A model generated the notes under the pieces. That model ran no database searches, was not told the origin of the DNA, and saw only the letters and a program-made list of their open reading frames with translations. The translations under genes were made by a program, and so were the position numbers. Positions 44,918 to 54,930 of a stretch of DNA of 64,000 bases are shown here, piece by piece. The DNA comes from Haberlea rhodopensis (lineage: Eukaryota; Streptophyta; Magnoliopsida; Lamiales; Gesneriaceae), in contig CAJQUN010000061.1 in NCBI GenBank assembly GCA_907163345.1, positions 310,001 to 374,000 on the forward strand, read 5' to 3'. Positions within the stretch are counted from its first letter, which is position 1, and every line of letters starts with the position of its first letter.

Positions 44918-47684
44918 TGTAAGACCCGTTGCTAATTAATTATAATTAATCACGAGTTAGCAAACCCAGATTAATTAAGATTGAGATTTTCGACTCAATG
45001 TGTTCTGATTAAAAGATGAATTATTGGAGGAATTTCATTAAAGGCGGGAAATGTGGATATCGAACATGACATGATACATTTAGGAGCACCACATGGCACC
45101 ATGTGTAAGAAAAAATGGAGAAAATTCCTCCCATGTTTAAACAAAGCCTCGGCCACCTCTTCTTTTGTCATCAATTTTCCTTTATTCAATTAATTAATTC
45201 AAGATGAATTTATCACTTTATGATTGAACACAACACTTGGCATAAAGAAGTAAGAGTCTTGCAACAACTCACTCACCCATTTCATAGAAACCATCGGCCA
45301 TGACATTTCCCTCTTTCCTATTTTTTTTCTCTCCACTTAATAAGACTTCTTCTCTCCTCTCCTCCTAATTAATTCGAAATTCTCCCCACTTCCAGCCATC
45401 ATTCCTCTTGAAATGGTGGTTAAAACCCACATGCAATGGAGGAATGGGAAGCATCAAGATTGGGCGAGTAGAGGATATCAAGAAGATTCAAAATTTGGAA
45501 AAAAAAAAGTGGAATTCTAGCAAGGACAGAAACATGTGACTGAAACTTTGAGTAGGGTGATGGTTCATGCCCAAACCTTGAAGGTATAACCTTCTTTTTA
45601 AGTTTTAATTTCGTGGGTTTGAGTGTTAGGGTCGAAAATCATGAGTTTTTGCAAGAAAACTTACTGTAAAAAAAAAAAAAAAAAAAAAAAAAGGAATCTG
45701 CAGAAAGTTGATGTTGCATGCAGTAGATGATTTCGAAAATTCGATTTACTTAGTCTCGGAATCTGACTTTGAGCCTCAAACAAAAGTTGTAGATATAAGT
45801 GTTGTCGTCCTGTGGTTAAAAGTTGAGATGTTTTGGACTTAAAATGAGTGAGTCATGATGTTTGTACCACAAGGTGCACAATCTGGGACATGCATGTAGG
45901 CGGGTTGCACATGCAGTGTGTTCATGGTAAATCTGGGCAAAATGTGCTACGATTTTGACCTTGGTGTCTGCATAAAAGATGTAAAACTTTGAGTTATCTT
46001 GCATTAGAAACTGGCCTCACATGATTTGGAGTTTTCGTGTGTAAGATATGAAATTTTCCCTAGAACCGCTCACTCTGTCAAAACAGAATATGAGTATTTT
46101 TTAAATCTGGCATACTTTGCTTTGCATGTGCCTTTAGATGAGCGAACTAGCTTCTGAACTTCAAATATGAACTGTATTACTTTGGGTTTTCGTGAGTTTC
46201 CAACTAGCCTCAAGTCATTTGGACATCATATGAATTTAATATGAATTTTATACAAAATTGGGTCAAGCTGAAATTTGGTAAATTGTCCTGTTTTTCTAGC
46301 AGATTGTTCTTGGCCATTTTACCTAGGCTAAATGAACGAATTTGAAGATGAGTTGAACTGATGAAATGTTCATTTTTGAGTTAGCTTTGAAAATAAATTG
46401 GACCCATATGAGTTTATTAGGAATCGGACAAGTTATGAGCCGATCTCTACACTTGCGCAGACTGAAATTTAGAGAATTGGTTTTGGGTCTAAGTTTGAGT
46501 TTTATTTTGATAAGTTTAAGACTAGTATGTGACATTATGTTGTATTTGGAACTGTTATGACCAGGTTAATAGATTCCGGTGTTGACTCGAGAAGTCTCGG
46601 TAGATTAGCTTGGGTCGAGGTACGTTGAAATGAGTTTTATCATGACGTCTGGCAAAGGCGTGTAATGATACTACTGTATGACCTTGTCATTATTTGATTT
46701 ATATGACTTATTTGTCACTATATGATTCTTATGTGACTATATGACATGATGAATATCTTGGATTACATGATATGTGAAATTACATGATTTGTATATACTT
46801 TCACATTAGATTGCATGATATATTGAGTTGCATATGTCATTTGATGCATAAATGATTCATGGGCATATCATATTGATCTATCATTCCTTTGATATCCATG
46901 ATTTGACTGAGTTGACTTACTCTGAGTGTCGGGTACGACGAGCATGGCGATGACAGGCAGTATAGGTAGTAACTGTAGTCACGTGCAGGTGCGACTCGAC
47001 CTAGACACGAGGGCTGGATGCAGTAACGTACATAGGATGAGTTTTCCTAGCGCAATGTACGTATACTGTCACCCTCTGCTCGAGCTTTGATGATTTGATG
47101 ATACCTTCCTTTGGACTCCGATTTGGTATCTTGAGATTCGATTCTTTGTACCCATTCATACATCGCATTCATACATGGTATGCATTGCATGATACTTTGT
47201 CATTCTTGACGTGATTCTATTTATTTCTCGTACTGGGTTCTGACCCCCTTCGCGGGGGGCTGTCATGTCTTTGTTGTATGGGCATGGCAGGTGGTACAGG
47301 TAGACGTACTGCTGATGCTCGAGGTTAAGCATCGATGAATACCGGAGCTCCTTGAGAGCGAGCTCAGGTTATGCTTTATGTTTTGAGTCCCAGTAGTTGT
47401 TAGAGTATTTTGACTTCTGTTTTAAATTTACCGGGGTATGCCCCGAGTATCTGTATTTTAATTATGCTACTAACGGTTGATGTTATACTTGGTAATTATG
47501 TGATGATCAACATGTTAAATTTGAAACTGGAATTATATATTTTCAGTATCAGTATATATGTATCACCTAAAAGCGAAAAATTTTTAGGGCCGTTTGACAA
47601 GACATTTGAAATAAATCTTCCGCTGTTTACGCAAATTAATCATTATATGTTAATTAAACACCACATTAGGATCGGGCCCTCACA
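44918..47684 (+). repeat. LTR3 of the gypsy array
   Basis: It starts TGTAAGACCC (G to A compared with LTR1 and LTR2) and ends GGGCCCTCACA. The A-run is 25 long (45668-45692). Private changes include GAAGTAAGAG and TACTGCTGATGC. It is followed directly by the GCTTC duplication. Confidence 0.95.
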
Positions 47685-47689
47685 GCTTC
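47685..47689. repeat. Target-site duplication GCTTC (right)
   Basis: Partner of 30391-30395. Confidence 0.93.
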
Positions 47690-49296
47690 AGTCTCATATA
47701 CTGTGTTGGATTTAACAAATGTCATTTGTTTGATTTTGTTCTTTACCAGCAATAGTTCAGATTCATCTTTGGTGCATTCTTTGATATCAAAGCCTATGCC
47801 GGTGACATCACCGACATTTCTTTGTACCTCTTCAATTCTTCCAATGATGTTCTTGGTTTTGTCCATGTTTTGAAAATATGAGAAAGCTTAGCATTTTGGG
47901 TGCTAATTCTCTTGTTTTCTTCATGGAGCTGATCGTAAGAGATTTTCAGCTTATTCAGCTCGATCTGTAGATTATTGCACTCACCTTGCTCAGAGCAGCT
48001 TGGTTTGTTGTGCTCATCCATTTGATCATTGGCTTTAGCTTTATTTTTCTCAAATGATTCAGCTAAGAGTCTATAATCATTAGCCATGTCTTGCAGTGCG
48101 GACATGAGCTCTTCACGTGTAAATTCATTTGAGTCAAGGTCGAATACCTCGTCTGTTTGACTCATATCTTCGTCTGCCATTAGACATTGAATATCTTCTT
48201 CACTTTCGCTGGAAGCATATTCGGAGCTTTCTGAATCTGAATCAGTCTGAGCCCACTTGCTGTTTCCTTCTTCTGCTATTAAGACCTTTTGGGACTTCCC
48301 ATGATGACTTTTACAATCCTTGTAGTGCTTCTTTTTCTTGTCATCACGATGCTTTTCTTTACGCTCTTCTTTCTTCGGTCTGGTGCAATCTGCAATAAAA
48401 TGTCCGGTCTTACCACAATTGTAGCAAGCCTGATCATTAACAGCATCGTCCTTTATTGATTTATAATGATGAGAGGGTTTAAAATTCCTTTTATTTTTAG
48501 ACATGAATTTACCAAATTTCTTGATAAATAATGACATAGCATCATTACTTATCTGTTCGATAGATCGATCTGTTGTGGGGGCGGTCTGGTCTGGAATGGC
48601 TGCCAGTGCTTTGTTTGGTTGAGAGATGAATGGCTCTGTTTCACCTCTGCTGATCAGTTCGAACTCATATGCCTTAAGATCTGCGAACAGATCATGAAGT
48701 TCAACCTTGTTCAGATCTTTGGACTCCCTCATTGCAATGGTCTTAACATCCCATTCTTTTGGCAGGGCTCTCATAACTTTCAGAGCGAAATATCTGTTTG
48801 AGTATTCCTTGCCCATACCATTTAGTTCATTGATGATACCAGCAACTCTTTCATCAAACTCATTTAGAGTTTCTCCAATCTTCATTTTTATGCTCTCAAA
48901 TCTTTGAAGAGCAACAGTCAGCTTGTGTTCCTTGGTCTGGTCGTTCCCTTCACATAGCTGTGCTATCTTCTCCCAAATTTCTTTGGCAGTTGAGCACATT
49001 TTGATTTTACTGAACATGTTCTTGTCCAATGTCTTGAACAAGATGTCTTTGGCAACATTGTCGAGGTTTGCTTTCTTTCTTTCTTCATTCGTCCAGAGGG
49101 ATCTGTCCTTCTCGACCATTTGGGGTTCACCACCAGTAATGGAGGCTGTTGTATTGACTTTCAGAATCTTCATTGGTCCATCAGTGATGACGAACCACAT
49201 ATCGTCATCCTGTGCTGCCAGATGAGCTTGCATTCTACTTCTCCAATCATCATAGTCTTCTTTTGAGAACATAGGAATTTTGTTGAATGATGCCAT
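47690..49296 (-). pseudogene. Gag of outer SIRE-like element, N-terminal 80%
   Basis: The start is ATG 49296 (MASFNKIPMFSKEDYDDW). One open frame of 500 codons covers the UBN2 core (AKEIWEKIAQL, RALPKEWDVK), CCHC knuckle (CYNCGKTGHFIADC, about 48390-48430), a Lys-rich then Ser/Glu-rich acidic stretch (SDSESSEYASSESEED) and a coiled coil (LQIELNKLKISYDQLHEENKR). A one-base shift near 47835 (EEL-KRYKE versus EELQEVQRN) ends the frame at 47794, and the correct frame continues to 47690, where the gypsy array was inserted. The rest is at 30011-30395. It binds and packages element RNA when functional. Confidence 0.92.
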
Positions 49297-49331
49297 CAGC
49301 TCAAGTGTCTTTGTGCTGATTAAGACGACCT

Positions 49332-49343
49332 GCTCTGATACCA
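49332..49343 (-). other. Primer-binding site, tRNA-iMet type
   Basis: It reads TGGTATCAGAGC on the minus strand, two bases from the LTR end at 49346. Confidence 0.92.
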
Positions 49344-49345
49344 CT

Positions 49346-50442
49346 TGTTAGGATCGGTCCGGAGTGTTTAGAGGGGGGGGGGGGGTGAATGAACACTCCT
49401 ATTAAAATTTAATCCCTTGTGATTTCTTTCGGATTAGTGAAAGAAATCTGTTTCTTAATCAACTCTTTTGCAGAACAGACCACTGAATATTTTAGTGCGG
49501 AACGGTCTGTTCTTAGATTAGTAAGAACGGCTCGATGGCTTGAACAATAGAGCGAGTGCAGAAAGATAAAAGACAGAATATGTTTCTGGAAGTTCGAAGG
49601 TGGTGTAATCCTTCTACGTCTCCCCTTCTTCCAATTAAGGAAGGATTCCACTAGAAGACTTTGATTTATACAATCCTGTTGTACAAACCCGATTCAGCTG
49701 GATTTACCTCCCTACCAGACTGAAACTCCTAGTCTCTTGATCTGTTCAGACACACTCTGTCTGACAGTTACAATTGTTTCTCACTTCTATATTTCAATAC
49801 AGAATACACAAGATAGACTTTAGTCTATGCACATCCTAAATGATCAAATATTACAATATACTTGTGCTTATGAAGATTTTCAGCTCGAGAACTTCTGAGC
49901 TTGTAAGCTTGTGATGTTTTGCTTTCTTGTGCGTTTTTCGATTGATCAGACCCCCTTTTTTTGATCTCTTATGTTGCATCCTTATATAGTTGCATGTACC
50001 AACGACATTATTTCCCTTAATGTGCAACTCTTGACTCTGCTTAAACTCTGAGTAAGCTACAATCTTCTTCTTTAAGGTACTTGCCATTATGGTTCATGCT
50101 TTCGGCGACTGTCAGGTAAGCTCTTCTTTGTCTTCTTACCTTTCATGGTAATCTTCAGTCTTTGGTCTTTTTCAACATTAATTGCGACATTAAATGATTC
50201 AATAAATAACCGTTAATGATTCGGACTGAATAACCAATCTTTATTCATCCTTGACTGCTCTGATCTGATAAAGGTTGAGATCGATCTGAAGCTTCGATCT
50301 GGTCAGTCTGATTTCCATCGATCCTCTCTGATTAGCGATATACCATATCAGCTCGATCTGTTTTGAGCGATCGATCTGGTAAGTCTGATTTCTCTCGATC
50401 CGGTCTGATATGTTTTGTCATCTATAAAATCCAGAACTAACA
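49346..50442 (-). repeat. 5' LTR of outer SIRE-like element
   Basis: The plus strand starts TGTTAGGATCGG and ends CAGAACTAACA. A TATA box (CTATATAAGG on the minus strand) lies at 49981-49990. A G13 run at 49373-49385 is longer than in the 3' LTR (seven G). GATCGATCTG-rich text lies at 50270-50405. Confidence 0.92.
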
Positions 50443-50553
50443 GATATAACGATTTTTGTTATTAATTCGCATGTTTCAGGAATTTAGGTGAAAATAAGAG
50501 AAAATGGAGAAAATGAGCTAAACATGATGAAAATAGACTAAACCGAGCGAACA
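50443..50553 (+). repeat. Tat-like LTR U3 start (target of the outer SIRE-like element)
   Basis: ATAAC-GATTTTT-GTTAT near 50446-50462 resembles the terminal hairpin of the Tat LTR 4577-5994. TTTCAGGAATTTAGGTGAAAATAAG corresponds to the TTTGCAGGAATCCAAGTAAGG text in that LTR. It presumably continues the plus-strand Tat-like element broken at 12100, though the expected polypurine tract is not next to the break. Confidence 0.5.
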
Positions 50554-50884
50554 TGTAGGATTGAGTGCTTTACTAATAACTATAGTAAGGGTAATGGTGC
50601 AACATCAATCTTTTCAACCATACACTGGCACAAGCGCCACGTGTTCGACCGATCAATTGTTGAACCCCAACAATCCATCCCCTAATAATTGCACTCTCTG
50701 CAACTCATGGGAAGCGAATACGCGACCTTGGCTCTGATATCAATTGTAGGATCGAGTGCTTACCGCTTTACCAATAACTATAGTTAAGGGTAATGACGCA
50801 ACATCAATCTTTTCAAACATATACTGGCACAAGCGCCACGTGTTCGACCGATCACAAAGCAGAGACAATTGTTGAACCCCAACA
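50554..50884 (-). mobile_element. TRIM-like miniature LTR retrotransposon (331 bp)
   Basis: Two direct terminal repeats, 50554-50672 (119 bp) and 50745-50884 (140 bp), both start TGTAGGAT(T/C)GAGTGC and end GAACCCCAACA. The 72-bp interior holds a decayed primer site ATTGATATCAGAGC (minus strand) next to the right repeat and a purine tract AGGGGATGGAT next to the left one. The flanks GAACA (50549-50553) and AAACA (50885-50889) are a 5-bp duplication with one mismatch. It encodes no protein, as expected of a TRIM. Confidence 0.78.
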
Positions 50885-51360
50885 AAACACATAAAAGGAA
50901 GGACAAAAATCTCAAAGGATGGAAAAATAGGAAGAGCACGATCGATCGATAACTTCAGTGCGATCGATCGTTGATGTGACTAGAAATAGACACATCTACT
51001 GCGCTTAATTTTCTACGATTTGGTATGTTTTGATAGCTAATTTGATGCATATGCTACCTAATCATATATTTGTGTAAATGTAGGTGGAATCGAAGAAATC
51101 GAGCCAATAACGATGCATAAAGATCAAGAAAAGCGTTGGAAGTGATAAAGGAACAAAGTATACCAATAAAATGCTTAAAATGTGATTTTTGACTAGAGAT
51201 CCATCTCTTGGGAAGAAGAAATCGATCGCCTATGGACGGAAAGTTGAGCAACAAAATTCACGTTTCAGCGATCAATCGCTATAAAGTAGGTGATCGATCG
51301 CCAAAATGTACTGGAGCTCAGCGATCGACGATCACTATTATTTTAAACAATATTTTTTAG
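50885..51360 (+). repeat. Tat-like LTR U3 continuation with GATCGATC clusters
   Basis: It continues the 50443-50553 segment after the TRIM. GCGATCGATCG motifs are at 50940-50975 and 51220-51330. Around 51010-51060 a new U3-like start (GTATGTTTTGATAGCTAATTTGATGC) suggests a second, related LTR fragment. No gene. Confidence 0.4.
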
Positions 51361-52705
51361 TGTAGCGATTGCGTACCGTAAGTGCACGGTGTCAAGTTTT
51401 AGTAGAATGATATGAAAAGTACTGATTGTCGATCTCACGAGGACCAGCAAAATAATTACCAAACTCCACTAGTTTAACTATATTTAGCCTACGATAACTA
51501 GTTATGATTAATTAACTAAAGTGACAAATTAACTCAAATTAACCCACGCAAACAGTGATTAATAAGAATAAAAATCGAAAGAAACAATTATCAAGACTTT
51601 TGGTTCACCTATGCAATCCCCCGCAATTCGCCTATAGTTAAGAATTAAATTCAAACGTTCTAAGGTAACGAGTTTTCTTAATGCACTTGTTATACCTTGG
51701 TCCGGTTACAACAAGTCTAATACTAAGGTGCAACAAGGCAATTATCATACGCTTATTTAACACTCAATATTGTAAGTTGATTTATGAAAACTTCTAGCTT
51801 TTGATTACTAGATATCTATAGCTATCACACGAGTGTTTGACTTCATCTCTCGATATCAATCTGAAATCCACGGTTTAACTAAATCGTATCGCAATCTCCT
51901 ATGGTCAATTCAATTGCAATAAATAATCAATCAAGGACATTAATCCATTGAAAGCATGAACACAATAAATTAAACTCCAAGAATTTGTAAGAATCAATCA
52001 AAACTTAATTAAAATTGCAGGTTCAAAACATGGGATCTCCTAAGTCTTGACAACAAAATTTAGCCTAGAAACAAATTAGAAATCAAATGCAAAATCGTGT
52101 TTTTCAACATCAAAAGCATAAATAAATCAAATAGAAACAGACAAAGTTTAGAAATACTGAAATAACGAGAGGCTTTGACTCCTTGCGTTGCTCCGTCGAC
52201 CCGTCTCTTCCGATGCGTCTTCTCTTCAATGGTTATGGTGTATGGATGGTTGGGGGTGAATGAGAGTGATGGTGGCTGAGTTTGTAGGGTCTATTATGAG
52301 CTAAGAGTCCCTCGATTTTGTCTAAAATCTTCTATATATTGTGTTAGAGGAGTCTTGCATTCTTTGGACACAAAATAGCTTGATAAGGAAAGAAATCTCG
52401 ATTTTTCGGGTTTGGCGATCGACCGTCGTCAGTTGCCAATCGATCGGCAAAACATTCTGGACGAAATAACAAAAAATTTTATATCCGCGATCGATCGCGG
52501 TGTTTTACCGATCGATCGCGGAACTTTTCTGAACTGTGGCGATCAATCGTGAGATGTTACCGATTGATCGCAGAACTTTTCTAAATTTCACAATTTGCGA
52601 TTTTGTCCCTCCTTTTTCGTGTTTGCTCGGTTTGGTCATTTTTCATCATTTATAGCTTATTTCTATCACTTTTATGCATTTGGACCTAGATTCCTGAAAT
52701 ATACA
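51361..52705 (-). repeat. Inverted Tat-like LTR (solo or truncated)
   Basis: The plus strand starts TGTAGCGATTGCGTACC and shares ACGGTGTCAAGTTTTAGTA and TCGATCTCACGAGGAC with the minus-strand LTR at 4577-4680. The other end, read on the minus strand, matches the U3 text at 50470-50553 (TTTCAGGAATCTAGG, ATGACCAAACCGAGCAAACA). The terminal hairpin is missing, so the U3 end may be truncated, and no target duplication is visible. GCGATCGATCGC motifs are at 52420-52560. The frame at 52595-52813 crosses its edge and is not a gene. Confidence 0.55.
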
Positions 52706-53810
52706 GGGGCGATGGAATGCCAGTATGTAGAGATCGTTCGCCAGGGAGTCCAAGAAAAAAAAAAAGGAAACTTGATCTTTTTACCATCTTTGGAAGATTT
52801 TTACCTATCCTAGCATATCCTCTATACCATAACTCGAAAAGGGGCCTCATAACACCATTATTCAGACTTTTATCATAGTTTTAGACAAGAGAATACACTT
52901 TTACTCTCAAATTTTGAAGAACAAATTGAAGAACTCAAGCACGAAGACGGAATTGACGAGCCGAAATCGTATCATCTTTTAGTAACTTATTCCTTAGCTT
53001 TTGTTTAATGTTTTCTAGATTAATTTTGATTGTTTTAAATTCAATTATGACTAGCTAAACTCATATTCTTGGTTGAGGAAGACAAAACTATTGGAGTTTG
53101 ATTATTCAAGAGATTATTATTTTGAATTGGTGATTTTTATTGAGTATCATAAGTTTTTCTTTTATTCTTGCCATGATTGTGTTGTTTGGTTGTTAGATTA
53201 GCTACTTAATGATTTTTCATACAATCTAATGCTAAATTTGATATCAAATTCGTAATTGTTTTATTAATTGAATTTGTGAAGCAACTAGGATTGATAATTC
53301 CATGATGTTGAGGTTATTAAATTCCTAGGGAAACTTTTGACTAGATTAAACATAACTGTTGTTGTTTATGTTGTTTAGCTTCACCAATCTTACTTGTTCA
53401 TATGCTATCATTGGTCTAAATTTTAATTGTTGTTGTTAAGATTGATTAATCGATAAGGGTTAAATTTGAATGTTGTTTTTGATTTAACTAAACTTAAGGT
53501 GAGATATGAGTTAAATCTTCAATGGTGAATATTCATGCATAAAAATTACATCCGTGAGAAAATCGATGAATGAATAACAGTATTCCAATGGTTGAGTCGA
53601 CTGAAACCAAGATATCTCTTTAATTGATTTATTCATAATTTATTTCAATCTTGCATCCTAGATAATTTTAGATAATTATTACTCTCAGTTCCCCCTATTT
53701 CGATACTTATTAGCACAAAGATACTAATTTTCATGTTGGGTCGATCCTTACTTACACTGCTATATTAATGTATTCTTAACTAAGAATGATTAATTTGGGT
53801 GTACACGATA
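52706..53810 (+). repeat. Tat-like LTR R-U5 region (plus orientation)
   Basis: Noncoding and T-rich. The wording (TCTAGATTAATTTTGATTG, TCAATCTTGCATCCTAG, GGGTCGATCCTTAC) is that of the R-U5 part of Tat/Athila LTRs. The end is near the GTGTACACGATAAGCACGACC text at about 53800-53820. No PBS follows. Confidence 0.4.
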
Positions 53811-54930
53811 AGCACGACCAATCATGCGTGCCAAAAAACTTCACAAACGAGAATTAACGAAGCGCGATCGATCGGTAAAAAGTCGCAATCGATCGATGAA
53901 TGGTAGAGTTTGAGATTTTCTTTCCTTTTTAAGAGTTTGACTTGAACAATGAAGCTTAATCTCCCCACCCCCCAATTATACAAGTTGATGGACGAAAATT
54001 GGAATAAGTCACCATACCTTTGACCTAGGACAACCTCCACTTCATCTTTCACCCACCTTCACCATCATCCACCTTCATCCATACACATCCTATGATTTGG
54101 AACGCCCCAACAAGGATATTGAAGAACATGATCAAGAAAGAAGCGAGAGAGGAAGCGGGGATCTAAAAACGGAGCCGATACCGTGAGTTTATTTTTGCAT
54201 TTAAACATTACTTTTGCTTTGTTTGATTTATTATTTTGAACTAATTTTATTTATCAAGATTAGAGAATCATTTGTTTTGAACATATGACTTGGTTATGAT
54301 TATTGATTGAATTAATATACCTTATGTGCATAATTTATATTTTTAACGCTTTCAAGGGAGTAGCTATCTTTGAATTGATAGTAATTATCATGATTGGGGT
54401 TGACCATATAATGATACACATTGTGTCTTGATTTCATATTGAGATCGAGAGATGAGATCAAACACAAGTGTGATAGCAATAGATTACTCAATCAAAAGCT
54501 ATTAGTTTTCACAAATCTCAATGCAATATTGATTGTTCGATAACGACATGGGAGTGGCTTATTGCATGTCAATATTTAGTATATTGAATAAATTAGGAAA
54601 CTCGTCACCTTAGAGATATATGGATATTTAACTGAGGGTCATATGAGATTACATTGGTGAACCGACGCCTCGGTAATCTTTTCAAGTGGAATTTTCTCAT
54701 TAGCTTTTATTTGCTTGGTTGGATTAGTAGTTTAATTTAGTTAATTAATATTTTATTGAATTCATTATCGTATGTTAAATATAGTTTAAAGCGTCTTATT
54801 TGGTACTTACAGTTAGTCCATATGGGTTGTTCTTCATAATCTATACTAAAACTTGACAACGGTGCGCTTGCATTATAAATCGTACTATTTGAGTCAAAAC
54901 ATGCATCGATGGAATTTATTGTTAAATAAA
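53811..54930 (+). repeat. Second copy of the 8819-9697 Tat-like LTR
   Basis: 54091-54930 aligns with 8819-9680 (about 80-85% by eye), including AACAAGGATATTGAAGAACATGATC and TTTAAAGCGTCTTATTTGG. It stops at GGAATTTATTGTTAAATAAA, just before where the PBS would lie. 53811-54090 is its U3-side text with GCGATCGATCG and GCAATCGATCGAT. It may be the 3' LTR of the element whose 5' LTR tail is at 8819. Confidence 0.6.

Larger units (their letters stand above)
30396..47684 (+). mobile_element. Tandem chromovirus-like gypsy element: LTR-internal-LTR-internal-LTR
   Basis: There are three LTRs of 2767-2768 bp (30396-33163, 37658-40425, 44918-47684) and two internal regions of 4494 and 4492 bp. The whole 17.3-kb array is bounded by one perfect 5-bp target duplication GCTTC. 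The element has an iMet primer site after LTR1 and LTR2, and the chromovirus-style 3' end TTTCGAGGACGAAATC followed by a purine tract (AAGAGGGGAAGAAG) before LTR2 and LTR3. Lineage (Tekay/Del-like) is inferred from the long LTRs, this 3' end and decayed pol motifs. Pol has many stops shared by both units, so the element was already non-autonomous before duplication. Confidence 0.93.
12101..50442 (-). mobile_element. Outer SIRE-like copia element, split by two insertions
   Basis: The LTRs are at 12101-13198 (3') and 49346-50442 (5'); the flanks GACAT (12096-12100) and GATAT (50443-50447) form a 5-bp target duplication with one mismatch. Reading leftward the order is 5' LTR, PBS, gag, [gypsy insertion 30396-47684], gag remainder, protease, integrase, RT, RNase H, spacer, third ORF [copia insertion 14452-25085], PPT, 3' LTR. 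Without the insertions it is about 10.4 kb. The copia gene order (integrase before RT), the UBN2 gag, the length and the extra ORF point to the SIRE/Maximus lineage. By eye the two LTRs differ at roughly 30 sites in 1.1 kb, so the insertion is not recent. Confidence 0.88.

Noticed and set aside
50554..50884. Cassandra-type TRIM carrying 5S rRNA sequence
   Set aside because: No 5S internal promoter boxes were seen in the terminal repeats.
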